A stretch of 64,000 nucleotides of DNA, taken from assembly GCF_002953195.1 (NCBI RefSeq), contig NZ_CP026377.1:1922001-1986000 (forward strand), written 5' to 3'. This document shows, piece after piece, positions 27,423-37,146 of this stretch. Source of the DNA: Mixta gaviniae (lineage in GTDB: Bacteria; Pseudomonadota; Gammaproteobacteria; Enterobacterales; Enterobacteriaceae). The first letter of the stretch is position 1. Each line of letters begins with the position of its first letter. The notes beneath the pieces are model-generated. The model searched no databases. It was not told the origin of the DNA and worked only from the letters and a program-made list of their open reading frames with translations. Position numbers and translations under genes: made by a program.

Positions 27423-29582
27423 TCAGAAATCGTAGCCGACGGTGGCCACCACCGAACGCTCCGCGCCCCAGTAGCAGTTGCCGGTGCCGTAGCAGGCGGC
27501 GATATAGTCGCGGTCGGTCAGGTTATTGGCGTTCACCTGCACCCACGCGCCTTTCAGCTTGTTGTTCCACACGCCAAGATCGGCACGAACAGAGGCATCC
27601 AGCAGGGTTGCCGACGGCAGACGGGTCGTGTTTTCATTATCCGCCCACTGTTTGCCGATATAGCGCACGCCGGCACCGGCGCTAATGCCGTAATCAAACT
27701 TATAGTTGCCCCACAGCGATGCGATCTGGTTTGGCGTCACGTACGGCGTATGGCCATCGTTGCCATCGACGCTATCCTTAAAGCGCACGCGCGTCACCGA
27801 GTAGTTGGCGATAGTGCTGAAGCGTGGGGTGATCTGATTGCGCGCCTCCAGTTCCAGCCCGCGTGAATGCACCTTACCGGCAGGCTCATAGTAAGAGGTG
27901 TTCACAATACGGTTGCCCACATCCTTCTGCATCAGATCGTACACCGCGATGGAGTACATATCGGCGGTGCCGGTCGGCTGATATTTCACGCCGGCCTCAT
28001 ACTGCTCGGCAGTGGTCGGCTTCAGCAGATCGCCATTTGCGTCCGGCAGGCTCGACGGCGTAATCGCCTGGCTGTAGCTGACGTAAGGCGATACGCCGTT
28101 ATCGAAGGCATAAAGCAGCGAAGCGCGGCCGCTGATATGGTCATCGGAGCGACGACGGCTGGTATCGGTCGTGTCGTTGGTGCTTTTCGCTACCAGACGG
28201 TCATAACGACCGGAAAGGGTCATATGCCACTTATTCCATTCCATCTCGTCCTGCAGATAGATGCCTGCCTGATGGTAGCGACGCGTTTGGTCATAGGCGT
28301 AAAGGCCGGCGATACGGTCGGCGTCAGGGTTGGCAGGATCCCAGGCATTTTGCCAGAAGCGCGAGCCGCCTTCGCCGGTGCGCGCGTTAAGCGGATCGAC
28401 ATAAGCGCTGGCATCCCACAGGCTGTCGCGGTACTGATGATAATCCGCGCCCAGCACCAGCGTATGTTCGACTTCGCCGGTGATGAAATCCGCTTCCAGC
28501 TGGTTATCGATAGCGTAGGCATCAAGCGAGGAACGTTCGCCGGAGTAGTAGCGATCCAGAAGGTTGCTGTCGCCGCGCCAGCCAATCTGATAGACCTGGT
28601 CCAGGTCGACGTTAGAGTGGGTGTAGCTGGCGTTAGAGCGGAAGGCCCAGGTATCGTTAAAGCGATGGGAGAACTGATAGCTGTAGATCTGCTCGTGACG
28701 CTTGAATTGATCGATAGCGCTTTCGCCATCATAGAAGCCGTTGCTGAGCTTACGGCCGTTGCGCTCGGTGATGCTGCCTTCGCCCGGCACCGAACCGTGA
28801 TAGCCGCCGGATGGATCTTTTTGCAGATAGGCCTTCAGCAGCAGCGAGGTATCGCTGTCAGGCTGCCAGAGCAGAGAAGGGGAAATGGCATAACGCTCTT
28901 CGCGCGTGTGGTCATACTGGGTATCGCTGTTGCGGGTGATACCGGTCAGGCGAAACGCCCACTGATCGTTGATGGCGTTGGTATAGTCAAACGCGGCGCC
29001 GGTGGTGCTGTTATTGCCCGCCATCAAACGGAAATGGCCTTCCTGCCGGAACTGCGGCCGCTTCGACGTCATCATCACCAGCCCGCCGGGCACGGTCTGA
29101 CCATAGAGCGCGGAGGAGGGGCCTTTAATCACGTCGATGCGCTCAAGGAACCAGGGATCGACCTGCAGCGCGTTATAGCTGCCGCCGTCGGTCATCAGAC
29201 GCAGGCCGTCAAGGAACGTATTGTCGACGTCGCCGCCGTGGAAGCCGCGCAGCGAAACGGTGTCGTAACGCGTGGCCGCACCGGCGAAGTTGGTAAACAC
29301 GCCGGAGCTGTAGTTCAGCGCCTGATTAACATCCATCGCGCCCTGATCTTCGATCTGCTGGCGCGTCACCACGGAAACGGACTGGCCGGTGGTAATCAGC
29401 GGGCGGTCGGTTTTTGTCGCGCCGGCGCTGGTTTTTACAGTATAGCCAGAGGTGGGCGAATCGGCGGTTTCGGCTGGCTCAGCGGTGACTACCAGCGTCT
29501 CGGCGGCGAGAGCAGAACCCGGCGCGGCAAGCGCCAGCGCGCAGAGCAGCGCGGAACGTTTCAGGCTGAAAGGCATTCCCAT
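27423..29582 (-). CDS. TonB-dependent siderophore receptor (FoxA/FhuA type)
   Basis: 719 residues, outer membrane. A signal peptide (ending ALAAE) is followed by a TonB box-like ETLVVTA. The plug domain runs from about 60 (ITTGQSVSVVTRQQIEDQGA, VSLRGF, ERIDVIKGPSSALYGQ), and then the 22-strand barrel ends in GYDF. The C-terminal ACYGTGNCYWGAERSV is typical of hydroxamate receptors such as FoxA and FhuA, so ferrioxamine-like substrates are likely. A 15/19 match to the Fur box lies upstream, so iron repression is expected. No siderophore transport genes are adjacent. Confidence 0.9.
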   Translation of the reverse strand: MGMPFSLKRSALLCALALAAPGSALAAETLVVTAEPAETADSPTSGYTVKTSAGATKTDRPLITTGQSVSVVTRQQIEDQGAMDVNQALNYSSGVFTNFAGAATRYDTVSLRGFHGGDVDNTFLDGLRLMTDGGSYNALQVDPWFLERIDVIKGPSSALYGQTVPGGLVMMTSKRPQFRQEGHFRLMAGNNSTTGAAFDYTNAINDQWAFRLTGITRNSDTQYDHTREERYAISPSLLWQPDSDTSLLLKAYLQKDPSGGYHGSVPGEGSITERNGRKLSNGFYDGESAIDQFKRHEQIYSYQFSHRFNDTWAFRSNASYTHSNVDLDQVYQIGWRGDSNLLDRYYSGERSSLDAYAIDNQLEADFITGEVEHTLVLGADYHQYRDSLWDASAYVDPLNARTGEGGSRFWQNAWDPANPDADRIAGLYAYDQTRRYHQAGIYLQDEMEWNKWHMTLSGRYDRLVAKSTNDTTDTSRRRSDDHISGRASLLYAFDNGVSPYVSYSQAITPSSLPDANGDLLKPTTAEQYEAGVKYQPTGTADMYSIAVYDLMQKDVGNRIVNTSYYEPAGKVHSRGLELEARNQITPRFSTIANYSVTRVRFKDSVDGNDGHTPYVTPNQIASLWGNYKFDYGISAGAGVRYIGKQWADNENTTRLPSATLLDASVRADLGVWNNKLKGAWVQVNANNLTDRDYIAACYGTGNCYWGAERSVVATVGYDF

Positions 29583-29676
29583 CTTATATCCCTTAAACAG
29601 AGCGAAAAGGCCGCTTCGGCGACAGCACGCGGCCGGAAAAAGGTAAACGAGAAGTTATTCTCATGTAACCGTAAAG

Positions 29677-29695
29677 ACTAATGAGAATTATTATC
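29677..29695. promoter_or_regulatory. Fur box upstream of the siderophore receptor
   Basis: ACTAATGAGAATTATTATC matches the consensus GATAATGATAATCATTATC at 15 of 19 positions. It lies about 95 bases upstream of the receptor start. A second palindrome, GAGAAGTTATTCTC, lies just closer to the gene (about 29649-29663). Confidence 0.8.
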
Positions 29696-29811
29696 TTTCT
29701 CTGTTAATGATTCAAGATGTAATTTATCTGATTAATTCCGGATAAACACTGTGGTTTCAGGGGATTAAAACCATTAAGGCCAGCCCGGGCGCGCTGCCGG
29801 GCTGGAGGGGT

Positions 29812-31470
29812 TTATTGTGCTTTTTTCAGATCGCTGACGTTATTACAGGTCACGCCTTTCGGACAATACATATCCATTAACTTCAGAGTGACGCCGTTGG
29901 TCCAGCCGAAGCCGTCCTGCAGCGGGTATTCACCGCCGCCGCCGCCGCCCAGATTGCCCTCAACCACATATTTTTCCACCAGCTTATGCTCGCGGTCATA
30001 GGTAGCCTGCACGTTATCCAGGAAGCGAATGCTGATCTCTTTCGCCAGTGTCTGCTTGCCATAGTGATTCAGGCCATCCACCGCCACCCACTGCAGCGGC
30101 GCCCAGCCGTTTGGCGCATCCCACTGCTGGCCGCTATGCACGGTGGTAGTCACCAGGCCGCCCGCTTTCAGCAGCTGCTTCTCTACCGCATCGGCGGTTT
30201 TTGCCGCGTGGTCGTCGGTTGCCGCCTGCATAAAGAGGGGGTAGAGGGCGGCCGCCGTCAGCTGCGTGCGTACGCTGTTGCGTTTCCAGTCGTAATCTGC
30301 GTACCAGCCGCCTTTTTCGTTCCACAGATAGCGGTTGATCGCTGCCTGACGCTTCTCCGCCAGCGCTTCATAACGTTGGCTCTCTTCATCTTTGTTCGCC
30401 AGCTTGTTAGCGTGCGCCAGCGTTTTCTCCAGATGGAACATCAGGGCATTCAGATCTACCGGCACGATTTCCGTGGTGCGGATTGTCGAGAGATCTTTTG
30501 GATCGTCAAACCAGCGCGAGCTGAAATCCCAGCCGGAGGTCGCGCTGGCGCGCAGGTCGCGGTAAAGCGCTGCTTTGTCGCGCTGGGGCACCTTTTGCGC
30601 GGTGGCAATATCATACATATAAGATTCGGTGCGCGGCACGTCGCGCGCATCCCAGTAGCGGTTCAGCACCGTGCCGTCTTTCATCTTCACGACGCTTTTA
30701 CTGGCGCTACCGACGGCGACGCTCTGCGCATCCGTCATCCAGTATTTGTACTCTTTTTGTAGCTGCGGCAGATATTTGCTGTAGACGCTGTCGCCGTCAT
30801 GCTGGGCGAGCAAATCGACCATCAGGCTGAAGAAGGGCGACTGCGAACGGCTGAGATAGTAGCTGCGGTTGCCGTTGGGAATATGGCCGTAGACATCCAG
30901 CTCGTGGGCGAAGTTATCCACCATATCCTGCACGCGATCCCAGTGGCCGCTTGCCGCCAGCCCCAGCATCGTAAAATAGCTGTCCCAGTAATAAAATTCG
31001 CGATAGCGGCCGCCCGGCACCACATAGGGTTTCGGCAGCGGCAACAGCGAATCGTACTGATTAATCTTGTCAGTGGTGCGCGTCAGCACCGGCCACAGAC
31101 CTTCGATATGCTCGCGCAGGCTCTGATTGGCGGGCGGGACATAATCTTCGCCTTTAGCCGGCAAGGTGAAGTTGCTGTCGACAAAGCGGCGCAGATCGAA
31201 ATTGCGCTGATTTTTTTGCATCTGCCAGTCGGCAAGAATCGATGACGGATTAAATTTGGGCACCGCATCGGCAAAGGTTTTCTGATCTGGAAACAGATTA
31301 GCCGACTGTACCGCATGATAAAGCGGCCCGAGGCGTACGTCCGGCGGCTGCGGCGTGTGCTGTTCTTCCGCCGCCTGCGCATAAAACGATCCCGTCGTCA
31401 GCGCGCCGGCGATCAGCATCGGCAGTACCAGTGCGCCTTTCCATTGAGAAGTTACGGCCTTCTTCATCAT
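29812..31470 (-). CDS. treA: Periplasmic trehalase TreA
   Basis: 552 residues, glycoside hydrolase family 37; splits trehalose to two glucose in the periplasm. The signal peptide ends near FYAQAAE. Both trehalase signatures are present: [14 protein letters not shown] and [10 protein letters not shown]. The glycine-rich loop ([12 protein letters not shown]) near the C-terminus is a family feature. GGAG lies seven bases before the first ATG. Allows use of trehalose as carbon source under high osmolarity. Monocistronic. Confidence 0.95.
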   Translation of the reverse strand: MMKKAVTSQWKGALVLPMLIAGALTTGSFYAQAAEEQHTPQPPDVRLGPLYHAVQSANLFPDQKTFADAVPKFNPSSILADWQMQKNQRNFDLRRFVDSNFTLPAKGEDYVPPANQSLREHIEGLWPVLTRTTDKINQYDSLLPLPKPYVVPGGRYREFYYWDSYFTMLGLAASGHWDRVQDMVDNFAHELDVYGHIPNGNRSYYLSRSQSPFFSLMVDLLAQHDGDSVYSKYLPQLQKEYKYWMTDAQSVAVGSASKSVVKMKDGTVLNRYWDARDVPRTESYMYDIATAQKVPQRDKAALYRDLRASATSGWDFSSRWFDDPKDLSTIRTTEIVPVDLNALMFHLEKTLAHANKLANKDEESQRYEALAEKRQAAINRYLWNEKGGWYADYDWKRNSVRTQLTAAALYPLFMQAATDDHAAKTADAVEKQLLKAGGLVTTTVHSGQQWDAPNGWAPLQWVAVDGLNHYGKQTLAKEISIRFLDNVQATYDREHKLVEKYVVEGNLGGGGGGEYPLQDGFGWTNGVTLKLMDMYCPKGVTCNNVSDLKKAQ

Positions 31471-31824
31471 TAGTATTCTCCTTGTCCAGACCAGACATAG
31501 CCTGTAAGTGTTTGACCCTGCAAAAACTTTAGACGAATTTTAATAGTTTGCTTGTAGTCAGGGCGGGAATTGTGAGTTGGATTAGGGTTTTAGCGACCGG
31601 GAAAGAGGGGCAGGGGCGGCCCTGAACACACCCATCGGCGGAAAACGATGACTAAAGGGGGCAGGGAAAGTGCGTATAAAGGATAAAAAAGACTGAACGT
31701 TTGCTCAGGCCGGGCGGTGCCCGGCCTGAAATGTCCCTTTGATGAGGAAACCTGTCCCGTCACCATCGATGCAAGGCATCGGCAGTCCATTCGATCAGCA
31801 TCGGCTGTTGAGCGACAAATTCAG

Positions 31825-32259
31825 CTATTTTTCCCGGTACTTCTGGCTATTCCTGTAGGCTTTCACCAGTACCTGATGCAGTCGTCCAATGGTTAAATCA
31901 GTAATTACTGGCTCAGGGATGTCGCGTATCCAGCGGCAAAGTCGGCCCAGCCCTAAAAGATCCAGTCCCTCGCTTGAAAAAAGATATTCGTTCTCGCGAA
32001 GTTCAAACAGGGCCCGGAATCCATCCTCTTCCGTATGTAGCGCAACGCCAAAGGTGTTTTCGGCTTCTTCCAGAAGCTCTGCGCCGTCGTCGCCAGTAAT
32101 GCCCATATCTTCCTCCAGACGAGTTTCGGCCTGTAAGGCCATGCGCCGTTCCCCTGAAAAGGTACGGACAAACTGAATGACCTCGTCCAGAGAGGGGCGC
32201 TGTTGATAAACAGGATTATCCGCATCGGCGGAGGCAGGGATGGGGGTGGCGTTCATCAT
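31825..32259 (-). CDS. DUF1493 family acyl-carrier-like protein
   Basis: 144 residues, acidic. The segment VIQFVRTFSGERRMALQAETRLEEDMGITGDDGAELLEEAENTFGV, spread over residues 27-72, follows the DUF1493 pattern, which resembles the acyl-carrier-protein fold with a DD/GDDG site in place of the phosphopantetheine-serine motif. The biological role is unknown. AGGA lies upstream of two adjacent ATG codons, either of which could start. The gene ends far from the trehalase gene. Confidence 0.8.
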   Translation of the reverse strand: MMNATPIPASADADNPVYQQRPSLDEVIQFVRTFSGERRMALQAETRLEEDMGITGDDGAELLEEAENTFGVALHTEEDGFRALFELRENEYLFSSEGLDLLGLGRLCRWIRDIPEPVITDLTIGRLHQVLVKAYRNSQKYREK

Positions 32260-32390
32260 CGACTTCCTGTGTCTGATTGCATTGCTACGTTATCCGGACT
32301 TGTTCCAGCTTAACAAGGATATTCCGTTTCTGAAGAAAGCAGAGCATACAAAAAAGCCTGAACGTTTGCTCAGGCTTTCTCGTGGAATAA

Positions 32391-32512
32391 TGGCGGTGAG
32401 GGGGGGATGGACTCGCTTCGCTCGCCCTGCGGGCAGCCTGCGGCTGTCCAACCGGCTGCGCCGGTTGTCGAACCCGGCGGGGGTTCTCATTACCCCCTCA
32501 TGAGTGCGATAG
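32391..32512 (-). ncRNA. RtT-like tRNA-distal repeat RNA, copy 3 (furthest from the tRNA)
   Basis: Spacer plus tRNA-tail part of the outermost repeat unit. Assignment to the RtT RNA family rests on architecture and a remembered resemblance of the CTCGCTTCGCTCGCCCTGCG core; ends are approximate. Confidence 0.45.
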
Positions 32513-32559
32513 GCATACAAAAAAGCCTGAACTTTCGCTCAGGCTTTCTCGTGGAATAA

Positions 32560-32680
32560 TGGCGGTGAGGGGGGATGGACTCGCTTCGCTCGCCCTGCGG
32601 GCAGCCTGCGGCTGTCCAACCGGCTGTGCCGGTTGTCGAACCCGGCGGGGGTTCTCATCGCCCCCTCGTGAGTGCGATAG
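32560..32680 (-). ncRNA. RtT-like tRNA-distal repeat RNA, copy 2
   Basis: Middle repeat unit, one G shorter in the tRNA-tail G run and with CTGTG for CTGCG in the spacer. The RtT assignment is by architecture, with approximate ends. Confidence 0.45.
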
Positions 32681-32727
32681 GCATACAAAAAAGCCTGAAC
32701 TTTCGCTCAGGCTTTCTCGTGGAATAA

Positions 32728-32849
32728 TGGCGGTGAGGGGGGGATGGACTCGCTTCGCTCGCCCTGCGGGCAGCCTGCGGCTGTCCAACCGGCTGCGCCG
32801 GTTGTCGAACCCGGCGGGGGTTCTCATCACCCCCTCGTGAGTGCGATAG
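32728..32849 (-). ncRNA. RtT-like tRNA-distal repeat RNA, copy 1 (closest to the tRNA)
   Basis: Unit directly following the tRNA terminator on the minus strand. The RtT assignment is by architecture, with approximate ends. Confidence 0.45.
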
Positions 32850-32854
32850 GCATA

Positions 32855-32883
32855 CAAAAAAGCCTGAACTTTCGCTCAGGCTT
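32855..32883 (-). terminator. Terminator of the tRNA-Ser gene
   Basis: On the minus strand, AAGCCTGAGCGAAAGTTCAGGCTT is followed by a T run, 13 bases after the CCA end. The same hairpin recurs in every distal repeat. Confidence 0.85.
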
Positions 32884-32896
32884 TCTCGTGGAATAA

Positions 32897-32984
32897 TGGC
32901 GGTGAGGGGGGGATTCGAACCCCCGATACGTTGCCGTATACACACTTTCCAGGCGTGCTCCTTCAGCCACTCGGACACCTCACC
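32897..32984 (-). tRNA. tRNA-Ser(GGA)
   Basis: 88 nucleotides including the encoded CCA. The acceptor stem GGTGAGG / CCTCACC, a long variable arm as in all class II serine tRNAs, T loop GGTTCGAATCC and the anticodon loop CTGGAAAG with anticodon GGA are all present. From memory the sequence equals E. coli serW/serX. Reads UCC and UCU codons. Confidence 0.97.
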
Positions 32985-33020
32985 ATATTGTTGTCAACAG
33001 GCACACTGCTGACCGGCGCT

Positions 33021-33049
33021 AATGTAGGGATTTTACCGCACCGCGTCAA
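33021..33049 (-). promoter_or_regulatory. Sigma70 promoter of tRNA-Ser
   Basis: On the minus strand, TTGACG and TACATT are separated by 17 bases, with the -10 box ending about 36 bases before the mature 5' end of the tRNA. Confidence 0.6.
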
Positions 33050-33216
33050 TCAACTTTCTGCGCTAAATGATGCGTTTAGTCAGTTTTAAACCACTTCGCC
33101 GTGAAAATAACCGAAAAGCAGCCAAAAAGTAGCGGATGCCTCAAATCAGACTGCACAACGCCAGCAGAAGATGCATACTGATGCGCTCGAAATGCTTAAA
33201 AATCACTGAGGTCAGC

Positions 33217-34686
33217 TTGAACAACGCAACGAAAGCGCAACCGCAGGGGATCCCCGCTGGATCCGGGGCGCTGTTTTTTATTCAGATCTTCGCGACGCTC
33301 GGCTTCGCCGTGCTTTATTCCACGCTGGTGCTGTACGCCACAAAACGTCTGGGCTTCAGTGAGGCGCAGGCCAACGCCACCATGGGCGTGTTCGGCGCGT
33401 TTAACTACGGCCTGCATCTGTTCGGCGGCTATCTGGGCGGGCGCTTTCTCAGCAACCGCAACCTGTTCGTACTGGGCATGGTTTTACAGGTGGTCGGCTG
33501 CTGGGTGCTGTCAGGGGAGAGCGCGCAGGGGCTTTACTGGGGGCTGGCGATGTTCCTCACCGGCAGTGGCCTTAACGTCACCTGCATCAATATGATGCTG
33601 ACGCAGCGTTTCGCGCCGGACGATCAGCGCCGTGAAAGCGCCTTCCTCTGGAACTACGCCGGGATGAACCTGGGCTTTTTTATTGGCTTTACCGGCGCGG
33701 GCTACTTCCAGCTGGGCGAGCATTACCAGGCGCTGTTCCTGTTCGCTACCGTCGGCAATGCGCTGGCGATCGTCATCAGCCTGCTGCGCTGGAAAATTCT
33801 CGCGGATATTGATACGCCGCTGCTGCAGGCGAATCCGCGCCAGTTCCGCCTGCGGATGCTGGTAGGGCTGGCGGTGCTGGTGGTATTGGTGCCGGTGATC
33901 CGCATTATGCTGACCCATGCCGATTTCACCGGATCCTTCGTGATTGTACTGGGCGGCCTGATCTTTCTGCTGCTGTGCGTCACCACGCTGCGCCATCGTC
34001 CGCGCGACGAGCAGCGCCGCATGACCGCGTATCTGCTGCTGGCGCTCGGTTCGCTGGTGTTCTGGATGCTTTATCAGCTGGCGCCGATGGGGCTGATGCT
34101 GTTTGTCGAACACAATATCAATCTTAATGTCTGGGGCATCCGCGTCGCTCCGCAGTGGGTGCAGAATATCAATACGTTGGTGATCGTTATCGGCGGGCCA
34201 CTGCTGGCGCTGGCCTTTAACCGCCTGCGTCAGCACGGCTGGCGCATCGATATTCCGCTACAGTTCGCCTGCTCGCTGTTCTGTATCGGGCTGGGAATGC
34301 TGGTGCTGCCGCTCGGCATTATGCTGGCCGGCGGCGATGGCATGGTGGCGTTTAAATGGATCTTCTTCAGCTACCTGCTGCAGAGCATCGGCGAGCTGCT
34401 GATTTCGCCGATCGGTTACGCAATGATCGGTAAGCTGGCGCCGACCCGCTATCAGGGCATTATGATGGGCTGCTGGATGATGGTGACCGGCGTGGCGTCG
34501 GTACTGGCGGGCTACGTTTCGGCGCTGATGCCGGAAAACAGCGGCAGCAGCGCCGTGCTGACCAATCCCGGTTACAGCCATATCTTCAGCCTGCTGGGCT
34601 GGGGCGCCGGCGCCGTCGGCCTGGTGATGCTCTGCCTGATGCCGTTGTTGCGCAGGCTGATCCAGCCCGTCGCGCCGCAGGCATAA
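33217..34686 (+). CDS. MFS transporter of the POT/peptide type
   Basis: About 489 residues with 12-14 hydrophobic segments. The order GYLGGRFLSNRNLFVLGMVLQ, FLTGSGLNVTC, then FLWNYAGMNLGFFIGF and ELLISPIGYAMIGKLAP is that of proton-coupled oligopeptide transporters, but it is divergent from DtpA-D, so the substrate is uncertain. The start is best at TTG 33217, five bases after GAGG; ATGs at 33136 and 33181 lack ribosome sites and add a non-membrane tail. Monocistronic. Confidence 0.8.
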   Translation: MNNATKAQPQGIPAGSGALFFIQIFATLGFAVLYSTLVLYATKRLGFSEAQANATMGVFGAFNYGLHLFGGYLGGRFLSNRNLFVLGMVLQVVGCWVLSGESAQGLYWGLAMFLTGSGLNVTCINMMLTQRFAPDDQRRESAFLWNYAGMNLGFFIGFTGAGYFQLGEHYQALFLFATVGNALAIVISLLRWKILADIDTPLLQANPRQFRLRMLVGLAVLVVLVPVIRIMLTHADFTGSFVIVLGGLIFLLLCVTTLRHRPRDEQRRMTAYLLLALGSLVFWMLYQLAPMGLMLFVEHNINLNVWGIRVAPQWVQNINTLVIVIGGPLLALAFNRLRQHGWRIDIPLQFACSLFCIGLGMLVLPLGIMLAGGDGMVAFKWIFFSYLLQSIGELLISPIGYAMIGKLAPTRYQGIMMGCWMMVTGVASVLAGYVSALMPENSGSSAVLTNPGYSHIFSLLGWGAGAVGLVMLCLMPLLRRLIQPVAPQA

Positions 34687-34695
34687 CCGGCCAAC

Positions 34696-34731
34696 GCTCG
34701 CGCCGCCCGGCGCGAGCCTTATCTCAATTTT
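34696..34731 (+). terminator. Probable terminator after the POT transporter
   Basis: Very stable stem GCTCGCGCCG / CGGCGCGAGC followed by CTTATCTCAATTTTTT; the T run is offset, so efficiency is uncertain. Confidence 0.5.
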
Positions 34732-34791
34732 TTACTTGCCACCGCCTCCGTTTTCCCCGAGCCTTGGAGAAAATAACAACAAGGAGGCTCT

Positions 34792-35733
34792 ATGGACATC
34801 ATCTTCTGGCACCCCACCTTTAACCCGGAAAAATGGCGCGCGGGGCTGCAGCAGCGGCTGCCGCAGGCGCGCCTGCGGCCGTGGCGGCCCGACGATAACG
34901 CGCACGCCGATTATGCGCTGGTGCGTACCGCGCCGGTGGAGATGCTGCGCGGCCGCGCCGGCCTGAAAGCGATCTTCGCCATCGGCGCCGGCGTTGACGA
35001 TATTCTCGGTCAGCTGCAGCAGCACCCCGACATGATTGATCCCGCCGTGCCGCTGTTCCGCCTGGAGGATACCGGCATGGGTCTGCAGATGCAGGAGTAT
35101 GCGGTGCATACCGTGCTGGGCTGGTTCCGGCGCTTTGACGACTACCGGCGACAGCAGCAGCAGGCGCTCTGGCAGCCGCTGCCCAACTACCGGCGCGAAA
35201 ACTTTACCGTTGGCATTCTCGGTGCAGGCGTGCTGGGGCTGAGCGTGGCGGAAAGCCTGAAGCCCTGGGGTTTCCCGCTGCGCTGCTGGAGCCGTTCGCC
35301 GAAACAGCTCGACGGTATTGAAAGCTTCCACGGCGAGGCACAGCTAAATGATTTTCTCGCCGGCACGCAGGTGTTGATCAATCTGTTGCCGAACACGCCG
35401 CAGACCGTCGGCATTATCGATCGTTCGCTGCTTGAACGTCTGAATGACGGCGCCTTTGTGATGAACCTGGCACGCGGCGCGCATGTGGTGGAAGAAGATC
35501 TGCTGGCGGCGCTCAACAGCGAGAAAATCAAGGGCGCAGCGCTGGATGTGTTCGTTAACGAGCCGCTGACGGCCGATCACCCGTTCTGGCATCATCCGCG
35601 CGTCACCTTAACCCCCCATAATGCCGCCGTTACCCTGCAAAGCGAGGCGATGGACTATATCGCCGATGCCATCCGCCAGCTGGAAGCGGGGCAGCAGCCG
35701 GAAGGGCGCGTCGATTTAACGCGCGGTTATTAA
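34792..35733 (+). CDS. ghrA: Glyoxylate/hydroxypyruvate reductase A
   Basis: 313 residues, D-isomer-specific 2-hydroxyacid dehydrogenase. Cofactor motif [14 protein letters not shown], then [14 protein letters not shown] (substrate arginine), DVFVNEPL (glutamate) and LTPHNAAVT (catalytic histidine). Whole-length similarity to E. coli GhrA. Reduces glyoxylate and hydroxypyruvate with NADPH. AAGGAGG before ATG. First of a three-gene run ghrA-ycdX-ycdY, the same order as E. coli. Confidence 0.95.
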   Translation: MDIIFWHPTFNPEKWRAGLQQRLPQARLRPWRPDDNAHADYALVRTAPVEMLRGRAGLKAIFAIGAGVDDILGQLQQHPDMIDPAVPLFRLEDTGMGLQMQEYAVHTVLGWFRRFDDYRRQQQQALWQPLPNYRRENFTVGILGAGVLGLSVAESLKPWGFPLRCWSRSPKQLDGIESFHGEAQLNDFLAGTQVLINLLPNTPQTVGIIDRSLLERLNDGAFVMNLARGAHVVEEDLLAALNSEKIKGAALDVFVNEPLTADHPFWHHPRVTLTPHNAAVTLQSEAMDYIADAIRQLEAGQQPEGRVDLTRGY

Positions 35734-35783
35734 CTGTCACGACGGCAGCGCGTCTGCCGTCTGTTTCCAGGGAGAAAAGCTGA

Positions 35784-36521
35784 ATGTATCCTGTTGATCT
35801 GCATATGCACACCGTCGCCAGCACCCACGCTTACAGTACGCTGCATGACTATATCGCTGCCGCGAAGCAAAACGGCATCAAACTGTTCGCCATCACCGAT
35901 CACGGCCCCGATATGGCCGATGCGCCGCACTATTGGCACTTTATCAATATGCACGTCTGGCCGCGCGTGGTGGACGGCGTCGGCATCCTGCGCGGCATCG
36001 AGGCGAATATCAAAAACAATGACGGCGAGATCGACTGCACCGGCCGCATGCTTGACGCGATGGATCTGGTGGTGGCGGGCTTTCATGAGCCGGTGTACGC
36101 GCCGCGCGATAAGGCCTCCCATACCGAGGCGATGATCGCCGCGATGGCCAGCGGCAACGTGCATATCATCAGTCATCCCGGCAACCCGAAATTCCCGGTC
36201 GATATTCCCGCCATTACCGCTGCCGCGGCGGAATATAACGTGGCGCTGGAGCTGAACAACTCCTCTTTTACCCATTCGCGTCCCGGCAGCGAACCTAACT
36301 GCCGCGCCATCGCCGAAGCGGTGCGCGACGCCGGTGGCCTGCTGGCGTTCGGCTCCGATTCTCACACCGCCTTTACCCTGGGGAATTTCGAACACTGCCT
36401 GCGAATTGCGCGCGAGGTGGATTTTCCTGAGGATCGCGTGTTAAATGTCACGCCGCGCCGCCTGCTCGATTTTCTGGAAATGCGGGGCGGGAAGCCTCTC
36501 GACGCCTTTGCTGACTTTTAA
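35784..36521 (+). CDS. ycdX: PHP-domain phosphatase YcdX
   Basis: 245 residues. The metal-binding motifs of the PHP fold are present: [10 protein letters not shown] near the N-terminus, [23 protein letters not shown] and SDSHTAF, giving a trinuclear zinc site as in E. coli YcdX. Phosphatase activity on small substrates; implicated in swarming. CAGGGAGAAAAGC before ATG, 50 bases after ghrA. Confidence 0.95.
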   Translation: MYPVDLHMHTVASTHAYSTLHDYIAAAKQNGIKLFAITDHGPDMADAPHYWHFINMHVWPRVVDGVGILRGIEANIKNNDGEIDCTGRMLDAMDLVVAGFHEPVYAPRDKASHTEAMIAAMASGNVHIISHPGNPKFPVDIPAITAAAAEYNVALELNNSSFTHSRPGSEPNCRAIAEAVRDAGGLLAFGSDSHTAFTLGNFEHCLRIAREVDFPEDRVLNVTPRRLLDFLEMRGGKPLDAFADF

Positions 36522-36555
36522 GGCGGCGTCATCACCTCTAAACGGACTGAAAGTA

Positions 36556-37143
36556 ATGAATGAGTTTTCCATCATCTGCCGCGTGATCGGCTCGCTGTTT
36601 AATCGTCAGCCGCAGGATCCGCTGCTGGAGCCGCTGTTCACCCTGATCCGCGAAGGCAAGCTGCAGCAGCACTGGCCGCTGGAGCAGGATGAACTGCTGG
36701 CGCGCCTGCGTCAGCACTGCGAGCCGCAGGCGCTGGCGGCCGACTACAACGCGCTGTTCGTCGGTAGCGAATGCAAGGTGCCGCCGTACGGTTCGCAGTG
36801 GAAAGCGGGGCCGACCGAGGCGGATGCGCGCAGCTTTTTACAGCAGCGCGGTATGCCGCTGAGCGAAGCGCCTGCCGACAGCTTCGGCTCGCTGTTACTG
36901 GCGGCCTCCTGGCTGGAAGACCAGGCGCAGGAAGATGAGATCCAGGCGCAGATCGCGCTGTTCGATCAGCTGCTGCTGCCCTGGTGCGGCGCGTTCCTTG
37001 GTAAGGTAGAGGCGCACGCCGCCAGCGGTTTCTATCGCACACTGGCGGCCCTCAGCCGCGAAGCGCTACAGGCGATGCGCGAAGAGCTGGCCGAAGCGGA
37101 AGAGGAAGCGGATGGCAAGGCGGACGCCGACGACGAGGCCTGA
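36556..37143 (+). CDS. ycdY: TorD-family redox chaperone YcdY
   Basis: 195 residues, all-helical. Very close to E. coli YcdY: MNEFSIICRVIGSLF, PLFTLIREGKL, LLLAASWLEDQAQEDE and LLPWCGAFLGKVEAHA. TorD-like chaperones help cofactor loading; YcdY is reported to promote zinc loading of YcdX, in keeping with the gene order. The start at 36556 lies 34 bases after ycdX; the frame is open upstream but overlaps ycdX. Highly acidic C-terminal tail. Confidence 0.93.
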   Translation: MNEFSIICRVIGSLFNRQPQDPLLEPLFTLIREGKLQQHWPLEQDELLARLRQHCEPQALAADYNALFVGSECKVPPYGSQWKAGPTEADARSFLQQRGMPLSEAPADSFGSLLLAASWLEDQAQEDEIQAQIALFDQLLLPWCGAFLGKVEAHAASGFYRTLAALSREALQAMREELAEAEEEADGKADADDEA

Positions 37144-37146
37144 GCC

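Larger units (their letters stand above)
32344..32849 (-). repeat. Three 168/169-bp tandem repeats distal to tRNA-Ser, each carrying the tRNA 3' tail
   Basis: Units start at 32344, 32513 and 32681, and the fourth register (32850) is the tRNA gene itself. Each unit holds a terminator hairpin (AAGCCTGA / TCAGGCTT), the last 17-18 nucleotides of the tRNA-Ser gene including CCA (as TGGCGGTGAGGGGG on the plus strand), and about 100 bp of spacer (ACTCGCTTCGCTCGCCCTGC ... GGTTCTCAT). The arrangement is that of the tyrT distal repeats of E. coli (rtT RNA), in which about 178-bp repeats begin with 19 bases of the tRNA end. The units differ by single bases. Confidence 0.9.

Noticed and set aside
27867..29681. 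604-codon frame antisense to the siderophore receptor
   Set aside because: The receptor is a full-length, well conserved protein on the other strand; the antisense product has no family features.
32344..32849. CRISPR array
   Set aside because: The 169-bp units are repeated over their whole length with no variable spacers and contain tRNA and terminator sequence.
32290..32978. Repeated frames encoding an arginine/proline-rich product in the tRNA-distal repeats
   Set aside because: A protamine-like product has been suggested for the analogous tyrT repeats, but here there is no ribosome site and the frames differ between copies; treated as non-coding.
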